Source: JAFGUB01 sp050305515
GTDB lineage: Bacteria > Campylobacterota > Campylobacteria > Campylobacterales > Sulfurimonadaceae
Assembly (NCBI GenBank): GCA_050305515.1
Contig: JBNLFL010000010.1
Span: forward strand, 1-64,000
Direction: 5' to 3'
Length of the DNA: 64,000 nucleotides
The stretch's first letter is position 1. Every line of letters starts with the position of its first letter. Positions 1 through 8,726 of the stretch are shown here, piece after piece. The translations under genes were made by a program, and so were the position numbers. A model generated the notes under the pieces. That model was not told where the DNA came from and made no database searches. It saw only the letters and a program-made list of their open reading frames with translations.

Positions 1-52
1 GCACAACTTTCGTCTTAAACTCTGCCGAATACTGCTTCCTCTTTCTGCTCAT
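1..52 (-). CDS. IS3-family transposase OrfA, N-terminal fragment
   Basis: The minus strand from 52 to 1 translates to a 17-residue start, MSRKRKQYSAEFKTKVV, typical of IS3/IS150-type OrfA proteins. These begin with a basic stretch followed by the first helix of a helix-turn-helix that binds the IS ends. The sequence TAGGAGTG just upstream of the ATG is a good ribosome site. The rest of the gene lies beyond the left edge. Identification rests on this short but characteristic start only. Confidence 0.8.
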   Translation of the reverse strand, partial: MSRKRKQYSAEFKTKVV

Positions 53-133
53 AATCTTCACTCCTAAATGCTCTGTAGATTGTAACATTTAGGAAGATGC
101 CCCTTTAAATCGCTGTCCTGATTTTTGGTGGCA
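1..133 (-). mobile_element. IS3-family insertion sequence, partial (one end only)
   Basis: Reading the minus strand into the left edge gives the start of an IS3-type OrfA (next entry) preceded by a ribosome site. Upstream of it lies a leader whose outer end reads TGCCACCAAAAATCAGGACA on the minus strand, so the element would end at about position 133 with the TG...CA terminus usual for IS3 elements. The host gene on the other side loses its reading frame exactly here. The rest of the element lies outside the window, so group, length and target duplication cannot be determined. The boundary is an inference from the family's terminal dinucleotide and from where DUF2339 homology stops; it could be off by a few bases. 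Confidence 0.75.
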
Positions 134-2574
134 GTATACCGCTCAATGGTGCCGCTGCTAGAGAGTTCTACCATAAAAAGTTTCAACACTACAATACCCA
201 TTAAACCTGCTCCGACTATCCAGAGTTCTCGTTGGCGGCGTATTTTTGCCAGTGCAATGGTTGCCATGGCGATCATGCTCCACAGCACCGAAAGAGCCGA
301 TTGAAATATCATACTGTGCGCGAGTGCCGCAATGCTGTAATCTACGCCGACATAAAAGTGAATGCTGCGCGAGAGTACGACGGTGCCAAGTGCCAATGCC
401 ATCAGCGCACTGACGCCATAAATGATTCGGGGTTCTTGCCACGGTTGCGTGCGAATCCAGAGGTACATGAGCACAAGCGCTGCACTTTGTGTTGCATCGA
501 GCGGGTTGAGAAACGGCAGATAGCCTAGCGGGGCAGGGTTGCCGCTTAGTGAAAATGCGCTGAGTTCCCAAAACGTTACAATCAACATCAATCCGCCGAC
601 CCCCAGATTTTTGTAGCTTTGTTGATACGACGCAAAACAGCTCGGCAACACTTTCTCTTTGCGCATAATGACAAGTGCGACGGCGAGTATGGGCACAATC
701 CATCCAGCCTCTTTGTATGTCGTGTTTGACGTCAAAAGCGATATCACATACGAAAATTCAGCAGCGCCAATGAGCAGTATCAGCCATAACCCGATGGCGT
801 GCAGATAGGTCTGCTGTTGCCATGTTTTCTCAAACCAATAGAGCATCATATAGTGCATACCAAAAAAGAGCACAAGCGCGATGCTTCCAATGCCCTCAAA
901 CGGGTGTGTATGTCCATAATGCCCCAAGAGTGTCACCAGCATTATAATACCGGCAATCAGATAGGATTCAAGCAGTTTCGAGAGACTGCTCCAGTCAAAG
1001 CGTTTGGCGATCATGGCAAAAACAAATGCGCCAAATGCAAGGTAAAGCAGCATAACATTACCTGTCGGCAGGGTGAACTTTTCCGCTTCGATCCAGCCTG
1101 AGTAGAGCCATAAACCGATAGCCGTATATAAAAAAGCTGTGGCATTATCTTTGTTGAGATAGGGACGTTTCGGGCTATACATGTAAAGCAAAAAGGCACT
1201 GAACATCAGAGCAGCGACAATAATCATAAAGCCGAGATATCCGCTGTTAAGAAACGGTGTCGGGGCGTGAAACGAGAGCGATGAAATCACATACCACGCC
1301 GTAGCAACAATCTGTAGTCCCTGCGCAAATACTCTGGCATAATGCTGCTCTTGTCGCAGAGATACCCAGAGAATCGCCGCACCTTCAAGTGCCCAGAGCG
1401 GCGCGCTTACTTTGTCGCTAAATGCATAAGGAATGGCGATGGTGAAAAATACAACCCCCAGAGCCAGAAACGCTTCGCGTAGCATCTGCATCTTTTCATA
1501 ACGTGAGAGCACCCGGTAGAGTATCAGGTACAAACTCCCAAGCACTACCGCGCTCCAGGCAAGGGCATATTCGATGTTGTGCATCAATGAAGCTTGCAGC
1601 GAAAACGCCACCAACGGAAGCCCAAAAACCAGCGTAGCGTCAATCATGCCTCGCGGATTGAACTCATGTCTGAATGTAAAAAGAATCGAAACGGCCAGAT
1701 ACAATAAAAAGAAAAAAATCAAAAACGGTTCCGTTGTCGAGAGCAGTTCGGGGCTGTAGCGCAAAACACCCCAAGCTACGGCAATGAAAAAGGTAAAGAA
1801 AAATCCGGTGAGATTCAGCAGCCGCCACGAACGGTACCAGGCAATAGTGACAATGCCGAAGTTAAGCAGGGCGTAATAGCCAAAGAGTATCACATGCGAA
1901 CCGCTACCGTCAGATAATAAAATGGGTACCAAAAAACCGCCTGTAATAGCAAAAAGAGCAAGAGGCAAAGCATTTTGCTTAATGGCAAGCGCAGCACCTG
2001 CAATGACAAGCAGTAACATGATGCCAAATGCCATGGTTACCGGAAGCAGCGCATACATTTTTGCCGCCGCAAAAACTACCAGATAAAAGATAGCGATACC
2101 AATACCTTGTAAAATGAGACCGTAATAGTTTTCGCGCTCACGTAGCCGCCATCCTACTGCTGCCAATGCTAAAGCAGTCAATGCCACAGCGATTAAACGC
2201 AGTTCAATACTGATGACATTGTGCTCTGCCGCGTACTTGACAAGAAACGCCAGACCAAAAAAGACCACCACGCCGCCAATATGCACAACAATATTGACCT
2301 GCTTAAAATAGTTTTGTATCGCAAGCAGAAGCGGTGAGAGTTTCGTGATAGAAGGTTCGATCTTTTTAGATTCGATCTTTCGTGGTTGCGGTGTTACATG
2401 TAAAGCCTCTTTTTGCACGCTAAGAGGTGCTTTTTGAGGAAGCGGTGCTTCGACTGTTGACACCTCAGGCGCTCTGTTTCGCTTGAGCTCAGAAAGCTCC
2501 TTTTGCAAGGCATCGACACGACTGTTAAGCATATAGAGAAACCAGAAAATAATCAGGGCAATGATGAATTCCAT
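64..2574 (-). CDS. DUF2339 polytopic membrane protein, 3' end replaced by IS sequence
   Basis: An 836-residue reading frame: an N-terminal membrane helix (about residues 3-17), a charged coiled segment, a Pro/Ala-rich linker to about 80, then some two dozen hydrophobic segments. This is the layout of the DUF2339 family, membrane proteins of unknown function. Homology-like sequence stops after SSSGTIER. The remaining roughly 23 codons run into the IS3 element and are not family-like, while intact members continue with at least one more hydrophobic helix. So the gene is truncated, perhaps still making an almost full-length protein. Its ATG overlaps the stop of the amidohydrolase gene by one base (TAATG), so it is the last gene of that operon. 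Confidence 0.85.
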   Translation of the reverse strand: MEFIIALIIFWFLYMLNSRVDALQKELSELKRNRAPEVSTVEAPLPQKAPLSVQKEALHVTPQPRKIESKKIEPSITKLSPLLLAIQNYFKQVNIVVHIGGVVVFFGLAFLVKYAAEHNVISIELRLIAVALTALALAAVGWRLRERENYYGLILQGIGIAIFYLVVFAAAKMYALLPVTMAFGIMLLLVIAGAALAIKQNALPLALFAITGGFLVPILLSDGSGSHVILFGYYALLNFGIVTIAWYRSWRLLNLTGFFFTFFIAVAWGVLRYSPELLSTTEPFLIFFFLLYLAVSILFTFRHEFNPRGMIDATLVFGLPLVAFSLQASLMHNIEYALAWSAVVLGSLYLILYRVLSRYEKMQMLREAFLALGVVFFTIAIPYAFSDKVSAPLWALEGAAILWVSLRQEQHYARVFAQGLQIVATAWYVISSLSFHAPTPFLNSGYLGFMIIVAALMFSAFLLYMYSPKRPYLNKDNATAFLYTAIGLWLYSGWIEAEKFTLPTGNVMLLYLAFGAFVFAMIAKRFDWSSLSKLLESYLIAGIIMLVTLLGHYGHTHPFEGIGSIALVLFFGMHYMMLYWFEKTWQQQTYLHAIGLWLILLIGAAEFSYVISLLTSNTTYKEAGWIVPILAVALVIMRKEKVLPSCFASYQQSYKNLGVGGLMLIVTFWELSAFSLSGNPAPLGYLPFLNPLDATQSAALVLMYLWIRTQPWQEPRIIYGVSALMALALGTVVLSRSIHFYVGVDYSIAALAHSMIFQSALSVLWSMIAMATIALAKIRRQRELWIVGAGLMGIVVLKLFMVELSSSGTIERYTATKNQDSDLKGHLPKCYNLQSI

Positions 2575-3560
2575 TATAAGACCTTTAAAATCTTCCCGTA
2601 GTTACGGTACATCGGATTCTCCGCGGGGAAATACTCCAAAATCGTTGCGGCATAGCGATCAAGCGGATTGGTGATTTTCGATAACTCAAAGCGCTTTTTG
2701 TACGGGAGATCATACGTGTTAAAGACGGTAGTAAAAGGCACGGGATAGTCCGTACCAAAAAGCAGTTTATCATGGATGTCGTGCTGTTGGCTCAAATGGC
2801 GCAGTACTTTGGCACGTACCGGGGTGAGCAGTGCCGAGATATCGGCATAAAGATTTTTATGGGCTTGCAGCATTTCAATCAGTTGAAAATACTCATCGTT
2901 ATAGTGTTTTGGATGGGATGAAAACGCTTTAATGAGTTTAAGCGGTGAATAGCTCAGTGCCATATGCGCAGCAATCACATTTACCCCTACATGTAAAGGC
3001 TGATCAAGCATGGCAAGTGTTTCGCACGTCTTAAAAGAGTGCACGCTACTCTCACTGCCAATATGCACAATCAGCGGAATGTTTTTCTCTTTGAGCTTTT
3101 CAAAATAGGGGCGATAACGCGCTTCGCGGGTATCAACTCCCCAGTAGTTTTGCAAAAACTTCGCCCCTTTAAAACCCAGTTCGCAGTATCTGTCAATCTC
3201 ATCAAGGGCATCAGGTCGCATGGGGTTGATGGAGAAAAATGGCACAATAACATCGGGGTGCTCTTGGTAGAGTTTGAGCACATCCTCATTGGTAGCGCAG
3301 ACGGTCAGGTCTTTGTGCAGCACCTTTCCTTTGTCATCAACACACGCATCAACACCAAAAAGCACGCTGTGGCTGAGATGTTTTGAGCTTCGAACACCAT
3401 GCACCAGCGCATCGGTATAGGTTTTATACGGCGCGGCCACAAGTTTTTTGGGATCCAGTCCCATTTTTTTACCAACCATTTTAAGGGCGATACGATCATA
3501 AATGCGGTTAAAACGCACCTCGCTACTAAGCAAGTGGGCGTGGATATCAATGGTTTGCAT
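2574..3560 (-). CDS. Amidohydrolase-2 family metal-dependent hydrolase
   Basis: A predicted TIM-barrel hydrolase of the amidohydrolase_2 (ACMSD/decarboxylase-like) family. The N-terminal metal motif is D-I-H-A-H at residues 5-9; VIHIG-type strands with a histidine occur mid-protein, and the C-terminal GTDYPVPF carries the expected metal-binding aspartate. The substrate cannot be named. I chose the ATG at 3560 (MQTIDIHAH): it has AGGA upstream and brings the metal motif to the usual place, whereas the longer frame starting at 3617 would add about 19 residues lying inside the preceding gene. It overlaps the stop of the acyltransferase fusion by 14 bases, and DUF2339 follows, so the three genes are probably co-transcribed. 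Confidence 0.85.
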   Translation of the reverse strand: MQTIDIHAHLLSSEVRFNRIYDRIALKMVGKKMGLDPKKLVAAPYKTYTDALVHGVRSSKHLSHSVLFGVDACVDDKGKVLHKDLTVCATNEDVLKLYQEHPDVIVPFFSINPMRPDALDEIDRYCELGFKGAKFLQNYWGVDTREARYRPYFEKLKEKNIPLIVHIGSESSVHSFKTCETLAMLDQPLHVGVNVIAAHMALSYSPLKLIKAFSSHPKHYNDEYFQLIEMLQAHKNLYADISALLTPVRAKVLRHLSQQHDIHDKLLFGTDYPVPFTTVFNTYDLPYKKRFELSKITNPLDRYAATILEYFPAENPMYRNYGKILKVL

Positions 3561-6500
3561 CACATAATTCCTGTGCTCTTTTTTTAGCACCGTTAAAGTC
3601 ACTTTTGCCGCTAGCAAGTTTGGGCAGGGTCTCTACATGTAAGAACATGCTTGGCTGCATCAGTGGCAGCATAGCGCTGCTTTTAATGGTTGCCACAATC
3701 TCCTCTTCACGCAGTTCACCGTTGTAAAGGAGCACAATTTTTTCGCCCTTTTTCTCATCGGGCAGATTCACCGCTATAAACTCCATGCCTTCGCCAAACA
3801 GACGCCCCAACTGCTCTTCAACGCTGCCAAGGCTGATCATCTCGCCGCCGATTTTCGCAAAACGGCTGTAGCGATCGACAATGCTAATGAAACCATCTCC
3901 GTCCATGTGCCCCTTGTCGCCGGTTTTGTAGTAGCGTACGCCGTCAATTTCGGCAATGACTTCGGCTGTTTTTTCCGGCTCGCCCAGATACCCTTTCATG
4001 ACCTGCGGCCCGCCGACAATAATGAGGCCGTCTTCACCAATAGGGAGCGTTTCGTAGCTTTGCGGATCGACAATCCTGACAATAGTACCCGGCAGCGGCT
4101 GACCGACGCTGCCGATTTTATTTCCGGTTACCGGACGCATGGAGTCGAGATCGAGCGCGTCGGGCATATTGACCGAGATGACCGGAGCCGTTTCCGTGGC
4201 ACCGTAGCCTTCAAAAATTTCCAGTGCAAACTTCTCTTTAAATGCGCTTTTGATTTCGGGTTTGAGTTTTTCCGCTCCGGCTACGACCATGCGGATACTT
4301 TGAAACATCAGCGGGTGAAGTTTCGGGTTTTTGGTGTAGAGTCTGAAAAACGTCGAGGTTCCAAACATAATGGTTGCCCCGTAGCGCGCGGCGAGTTTGC
4401 CGATAGCCGGAGCGTCGGTGGGATCGGGCGCACTGACCATCGTGACGCCTTCGCACAGCGGCAGCAGGGTCGTGACCGTGAGACCGAACGAGTGAAAAAT
4501 CGGCAGAGAGTTTAAAATTACGTCACCTTCTTGAAAATTCAGAAGTGCCGAAACCTGTTTGATGTTTGCCATAAGGTTTTTATGGCTGAGTTCAATGCCT
4601 TTTGGGGTGCCTTCGCTGCCGCTGCTAAAGAGTATGGTGGCAGTGTCGTCGATGGTGGTTTCTTTGAAATAGAGAAGCTCTATCAACCATGACGGCATAA
4701 GGTATGCCTGAAGCAGCGTGCTGATTTTTTGTGCTTTACTGAAACCCTTGCCAAGTGTTTCGACCATGATGGCGCGATTGCTCAGCGTTTGCGAGAAATC
4801 GAACCCTTTGGCGGAGAGTTTACCCAGAAACTTCTCTGACGTAAGCAGCGTGGTGATGTTCGCTTTGGACATGGCTCCCGCCATTGCTTCGGAGCTGAGG
4901 GTGTAGTTGAGATTGACGGGACGTTTGCCAATGACAAGCAGCGCCATATTGATGATGGAACCGACGGAAGAGGCCGGAAGCAGTACGCCGATATTTTGAC
5001 CTGGATACGCTTTAAGCTCTTTTGCGAAAAGCAGCACGGCGGCAATCATCCGGGCGTTGCTCAAATCGGCGCCCGTAGTATCGACAATGGCGCGTTTGAA
5101 AAGCGTTGCTCTGGCGCGGCGCAGCCAGTTGTATTGCATGGGGCGCGATTGCGATATCTGCTCTTCCCATGTTGCATTCGAGAGTGCCGCGACGGCCTGT
5201 TTGACGTTCTCAGAGGGGCTCTCAGCAGGAAGCGGTGTCCCAAAACTCATGACAACCTGACGTTTGGCACCCTCTTGAGTCATCTTTTTAAAATGATCCT
5301 GCGCCCGTGAAAACGTCGAGCCCCACAGACCGTGAATATAAAAAGGCACAATAGGATGCGTGCTCTCTTTGAGCGCCATTTCAAACCCTTTTTTAAACTC
5401 GCCTAATTGTCCGTTGTAGCTGATGCGCCCTTCGGGAAAGAGGGCAACCACTTCACCATTGTCCAGACGCGCTCTAATTTGATCGATGGCGTCTTTGCCG
5501 GAAGTTCCGGAAATGGGGATGACATTGAAAAACTCGACGAACCAGCGCAGATACCACTGATTGTAAATGCTCTTTGCCATAACAAACTTCACGGCGCGCG
5601 GCGACGCTACCTGTACAATCAGCCAGTCGATCCAGCTGATGTGATTGCCCAGAAGCAGAACCCCGCCGCTCGGTGGCAGATGATGCAGTCCCTTTACATG
5701 TAAGCGGTATTGCGTTTTCAAAACAGGAAGCAGCAGCAATCGTGCAAAGAGATGCGGCAGTTTTTTAATGGCGTAGAGGCTGCCGACAAGCGTAATGGCC
5801 GCACTGAAAATAAAGAGCATGGCACTGTTGAGTCCGATTTTGACCAGGACAATACTGAGTATTAAAAAAAGCATCATTATGATGTTTTGAATGAAATTAT
5901 TGCCTGCCAGTACCGTACCAAGCTGCGGCGCTTTGGCAAAATATTGAATGGATGCATTAAGCGGTACAATAAAGAGCCCGCCGAAAAAACCAAACAACAT
6001 GCTTGATAAACCCATACCGTAAGGGTCGCTTGAGAAGGCAAACATCAGCAGCGCGACAAACAGTCCCAAAGCGCCAAGCGGCACGATACCAAGCTCAATA
6101 TGAAGTTTAGATACCCGTCCGGCCAGAAGGGAGCCCAAAATCAGTCCGATGGCACTGACGGCTAAAATGGCTTGAATGACAACAGCGTTTTCATCTCCGG
6201 TCATTGCTTTGTAATGGGCGGGAAATGCCGCAATTATGACCTGACCTACACCCCAGAAAATACTCAGTCCTATGATGCTGAGCCAGATGTTTTCATTGGA
6301 TCGAATCTGTGTGATGTTTTGCTTGAGATAGCTCAAATTAAAATAGCTCTGAAACTCAAAACGTTCTCCTTCTGCCGCGACTTCAAAAACAGGAAGTTTA
6401 AAAGCCAGCAGGGTTTCAATGAGTGACATTAGCACTAAAACCCAGCCTATCGGCGCGATGCTTTGCAGCAGCGAATGCGGCTGGTGACCGCCAATATAGA

Positions 6501-6993
6501 GCGATTCAAAAATGACAGAGAAAACAATGGAGCTCAACAAAATGGCCACAATCGTCACGGCCTGAACCACACCATTGGCCGTTCCGAGATTGTCCACGCC
6601 CGAGAGCTCTTTGATAAGAGCGTATTTTGAGGGCGAATAGATGGCACTTTGTACGGCCAGTAAAAAGGTGAGGGCAAATGCGGCATAAAACCATCCCAGA
6701 TAGTAGCTCAGTGTAATCAGAAGCGTGAGTACAATGGCACTAAGTGCGGCATAGCGGATAACCTTTGTTTTGGCAAAGCGGTCACTGATGTAGCCTGAGG
6801 GCGAAAAAAGCAGAATAAACGGCAGCAAAATCATGGCATTGATGAGAGCGCTTAAGATGATGAGCGTGTCGCCGTCAAAACTTTTAAGCAGGACATTCTG
6901 AATGGTAATTTTATGACCGATATCAACGGCGGCATTTACGAATAAAATAACAAGAAAGGGGAGAAATCCAGTGATTCGCAACAGTGTTTTCAT
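3547..6993 (-). CDS. MFS - PlsC acyltransferase - acyl-ACP/CoA ligase fusion (Aas/LplT-like)
   Basis: A 1148-residue protein of three parts. Residues 1 to about 400 are a 12-helix MFS transporter of the LplT lysophospholipid-flippase type. About 425-610 is a PlsC acyltransferase with the H-x4-D motif (NHISWID) and FPEGRIS. About 650-1148 is an AMP-forming ligase with the P-loop FSSGSEGTPKG, the GYGATE motif and YKTGD. In E. coli the LplT and Aas proteins import lysophospholipid, activate a fatty acid and re-acylate the lipid; here everything is one polypeptide at the inner membrane. The start overlaps the stop of the MerR gene by four bases (ATGA), suggesting direct control by it. Confidence 0.92.
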   Translation of the reverse strand: MKTLLRITGFLPFLVILFVNAAVDIGHKITIQNVLLKSFDGDTLIILSALINAMILLPFILLFSPSGYISDRFAKTKVIRYAALSAIVLTLLITLSYYLGWFYAAFALTFLLAVQSAIYSPSKYALIKELSGVDNLGTANGVVQAVTIVAILLSSIVFSVIFESLYIGGHQPHSLLQSIAPIGWVLVLMSLIETLLAFKLPVFEVAAEGERFEFQSYFNLSYLKQNITQIRSNENIWLSIIGLSIFWGVGQVIIAAFPAHYKAMTGDENAVVIQAILAVSAIGLILGSLLAGRVSKLHIELGIVPLGALGLFVALLMFAFSSDPYGMGLSSMLFGFFGGLFIVPLNASIQYFAKAPQLGTVLAGNNFIQNIIMMLFLILSIVLVKIGLNSAMLFIFSAAITLVGSLYAIKKLPHLFARLLLLPVLKTQYRLHVKGLHHLPPSGGVLLLGNHISWIDWLIVQVASPRAVKFVMAKSIYNQWYLRWFVEFFNVIPISGTSGKDAIDQIRARLDNGEVVALFPEGRISYNGQLGEFKKGFEMALKESTHPIVPFYIHGLWGSTFSRAQDHFKKMTQEGAKRQVVMSFGTPLPAESPSENVKQAVAALSNATWEEQISQSRPMQYNWLRRARATLFKRAIVDTTGADLSNARMIAAVLLFAKELKAYPGQNIGVLLPASSVGSIINMALLVIGKRPVNLNYTLSSEAMAGAMSKANITTLLTSEKFLGKLSAKGFDFSQTLSNRAIMVETLGKGFSKAQKISTLLQAYLMPSWLIELLYFKETTIDDTATILFSSGSEGTPKGIELSHKNLMANIKQVSALLNFQEGDVILNSLPIFHSFGLTVTTLLPLCEGVTMVSAPDPTDAPAIGKLAARYGATIMFGTSTFFRLYTKNPKLHPLMFQSIRMVVAGAEKLKPEIKSAFKEKFALEIFEGYGATETAPVISVNMPDALDLDSMRPVTGNKIGSVGQPLPGTIVRIVDPQSYETLPIGEDGLIIVGGPQVMKGYLGEPEKTAEVIAEIDGVRYYKTGDKGHMDGDGFISIVDRYSRFAKIGGEMISLGSVEEQLGRLFGEGMEFIAVNLPDEKKGEKIVLLYNGELREEEIVATIKSSAMLPLMQPSMFLHVETLPKLASGKSDFNGAKKRAQELCDANH

Positions 6994-7649
6994 AATGCTT
7001 TCTCACTTTCCTGATAGTATTTGAGGGTATGCATGTTAAACAGGTAGGGTTTGAGCACCAGCGTCATGTCAAAAAGCGCTTTGATGGTCTCATTTTTATT
7101 CTCTGTCGCTAAAAGCAGCTTTTTTGCAAACGCCACTTCGTACTCTGCCAGCGCTTTGGCATGGGTGACATAGGTGTGAAGGACGTCGGTTTTGATACCG
7201 ACCTTTTCAAGCTCAAGCAGCATTTGCAGTATCTCCAGCTCTTTGTCGGTAAAAAGGCCGTCACGCGTAAAAAGCAATCCTTCGTCCAGATAGCGTTTGA
7301 GTTGTTCAAAGGAGAGGGCGTAGCGACTGCAAACTTCTTCAAACGTATAGGGATTTTGGTAGGTCGCCCCCATAATCACATCAAGCGTTTCAAACACCGC
7401 TTCGAATCCCCGTTCAAAATCGAGATTGCCTTTTGCCATAATGGCTTTGAGTTCGTTAATGGAGGTGTTGAAATGCTTTTGAAGGTATTTGATAAAGCTG
7501 ATGATCTCAACACAGCGTTCATCATACAGGTGAAGGTTGGGTTTGGGTTTTTGCGGTTCGGGCAATAACCCTTCTTTGACGTAGTAGAGGATAGTTGATT
7601 TGGCGGTATCGGTGAGTTTCACCAAATCATTCATTTTTAGCGCCATCAT
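6990..7649 (-). CDS. MerR-family transcriptional regulator
   Basis: A 219-residue regulator with an N-terminal MerR winged helix: NDLVKLTDTAKSTILYY is the helix-turn-helix and EPQKPKPNLHLYDERC the wing. A second half with repeated helices probably serves as effector or dimerisation domain. It lacks the Cys residues of metal-sensing MerR proteins, so a metal ligand is unlikely. It heads the lipid-recycling operon and overlaps the fusion gene by ATGA, so it most likely controls its own operon in response to a lipid or membrane signal (inference). Two ATGs in tandem (7649 and 7646) follow AAGG; the second has the better spacing. Confidence 0.88.
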   Translation of the reverse strand: MMALKMNDLVKLTDTAKSTILYYVKEGLLPEPQKPKPNLHLYDERCVEIISFIKYLQKHFNTSINELKAIMAKGNLDFERGFEAVFETLDVIMGATYQNPYTFEEVCSRYALSFEQLKRYLDEGLLFTRDGLFTDKELEILQMLLELEKVGIKTDVLHTYVTHAKALAEYEVAFAKKLLLATENKNETIKALFDMTLVLKPYLFNMHTLKYYQESEKAL

Positions 7650-7674
7650 GGATCCTTTTTGATTGATTTGAAGA

Positions 7675-7703
7675 AGTGTAACGTTTTAAATAAAAAGTGT
7701 CAA
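7675..7703 (-). promoter_or_regulatory. Sigma-70 promoter of the merR operon
   Basis: On the minus strand TTGACA (7703-7698) and TACACT (7680-7675) are separated by exactly 17 bases and point at the MerR gene about 25 bases downstream. The spacing is that of an ordinary promoter, not the 19-20 bases of classic MerR-activated ones, so repression or a different activation geometry is more likely. The -35 box lies in an inverted repeat listed separately. Confidence 0.7.
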
Positions 7704-7721
7704 GTGTTGCTTTACACTTTT
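7693..7721. promoter_or_regulatory. Inverted repeat over the merR -35 box (possible operator or terminator)
   Basis: AAAAGTGT (7693-7700) and ACACTTTT (7714-7721) form a perfect 8-bp inverted repeat with a 13-base spacer. It overlaps the -35 box of the merR promoter and begins four bases after the stop of the M48 protease gene. Two readings fit: an autoregulatory MerR operator, or an AT-stem terminator for the protease operon (the minus strand continues with a T-rich tract). Both may hold. Confidence 0.5.
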
Positions 7722-7724
7722 CAT

Positions 7725-8726
7725 TTATTTTTCAAACCGTTCAATCCTCAGGCGTGTTAAAGGGTGGCTGCCGAGATACTGCATGGCACTGTCGTCACTT
7801 TCGTGCATCTGCTCCATAAGACGGGTCATTATAGTGACAAAGTTCTGATGTGCAATGTGATGGTTTTGCATCATCTCATAGGCGTAATCATCGGCTTCAA
7901 GTTCCATGTCACGCGAATAGCTGCTCTCAACCAGCATGGTCGGCAGCGTGGCGAAAGCATTGCCTGCAGCAGTGACGTCTCCTGTAATGGAGCTGAGCAA
8001 AAGATAAAATGCGGCATCTTGCAAGAGTGTTCTCATGGCGTGGCGTTGCTGGACGTGCCCGAGCTCATGAAAAAAAATACTCAATAGCTCATTGTCATTT
8101 TTGGCGAGTGCGACCAGATCGTCCGTAAAGACAATGGAGCCGTCGGGAAGCGCAAACGCATTGGCGCCGACTTCTCCCGAGCGGAAGAGGAGCGTGATTT
8201 TTGGCCACTCCCGCGCGGTATCGACATACTGAAGAAAGTAGCGCCTGAGCTCATCCTGACGCTCCTGTGAGAGTTTTGAGGGTTTGAGTATCATTTTATC
8301 AAGAGAGGAGAGGGTGCTGTGATCAATTCTATAGACCAGAGATGCAGGAATTTTGAGTGCCACTTCTTTGGCGAGTAGCGGCAAGCCGTAGGTGACGAAC
8401 AGGTAGGAGAATGCTGCGGTGATTATGATGGCACCAACCAGATAGCGCAGTTTCGACTCGAAGAAATGGAGCAGGTTTCCCATGCGGTCACGCCCCAGGT
8501 TTTTTAAAAGCGCATCGACGGCATCATTATCACGGGTTTCGCATACCGTGTTGTCGGGGAGATATATGGAGCGCGGCATGTTGGCCAGACGCGGCGAAAA
8601 CGTGACTGTCTCAAGCGGATACGATGCGGTGGCATCGGAGGTATCGACAACGAGTGTTGATCCTTCAACACGGAGCGTGACCATCGTTCTGCCGGAGCTG
8701 CGCGTATCGTAAAGCCATGCATGCAT
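7725..8726 (-). CDS. M48-family zinc metalloprotease, membrane anchored
   Basis: A 333-residue protein with a beta-rich N-terminal domain, one membrane helix at about residues 91-112 and a peptidase M48 domain. HELGHVQQRH supplies the HExxH zinc site, and ELEADDYA about 60 residues on supplies the third ligand glutamate. Members degrade misfolded membrane or envelope proteins. The start codon follows directly on the stop codon of the YjgN-like gene with no gap, so the two are translationally coupled. The pairing of DUF898/YjgN proteins with M48 peptidases suggests that the protease acts on or with that membrane protein (inference). Confidence 0.88.
   Translation of the reverse strand: MHAWLYDTRSSGRTMVTLRVEGSTLVVDTSDATASYPLETVTFSPRLANMPRSIYLPDNTVCETRDNDAVDALLKNLGRDRMGNLLHFFESKLRYLVGAIIITAAFSYLFVTYGLPLLAKEVALKIPASLVYRIDHSTLSSLDKMILKPSKLSQERQDELRRYFLQYVDTAREWPKITLLFRSGEVGANAFALPDGSIVFTDDLVALAKNDNELLSIFFHELGHVQQRHAMRTLLQDAAFYLLLSSITGDVTAAGNAFATLPTMLVESSYSRDMELEADDYAYEMMQNHHIAHQNFVTIMTRLMEQMHESDDSAMQYLGSHPLTRLRIERFEK

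Noticed and set aside
3907..4515. 202-codon open frame on the + strand
   Set aside because: Antisense to the ligase domain of the acyltransferase fusion; no family features.
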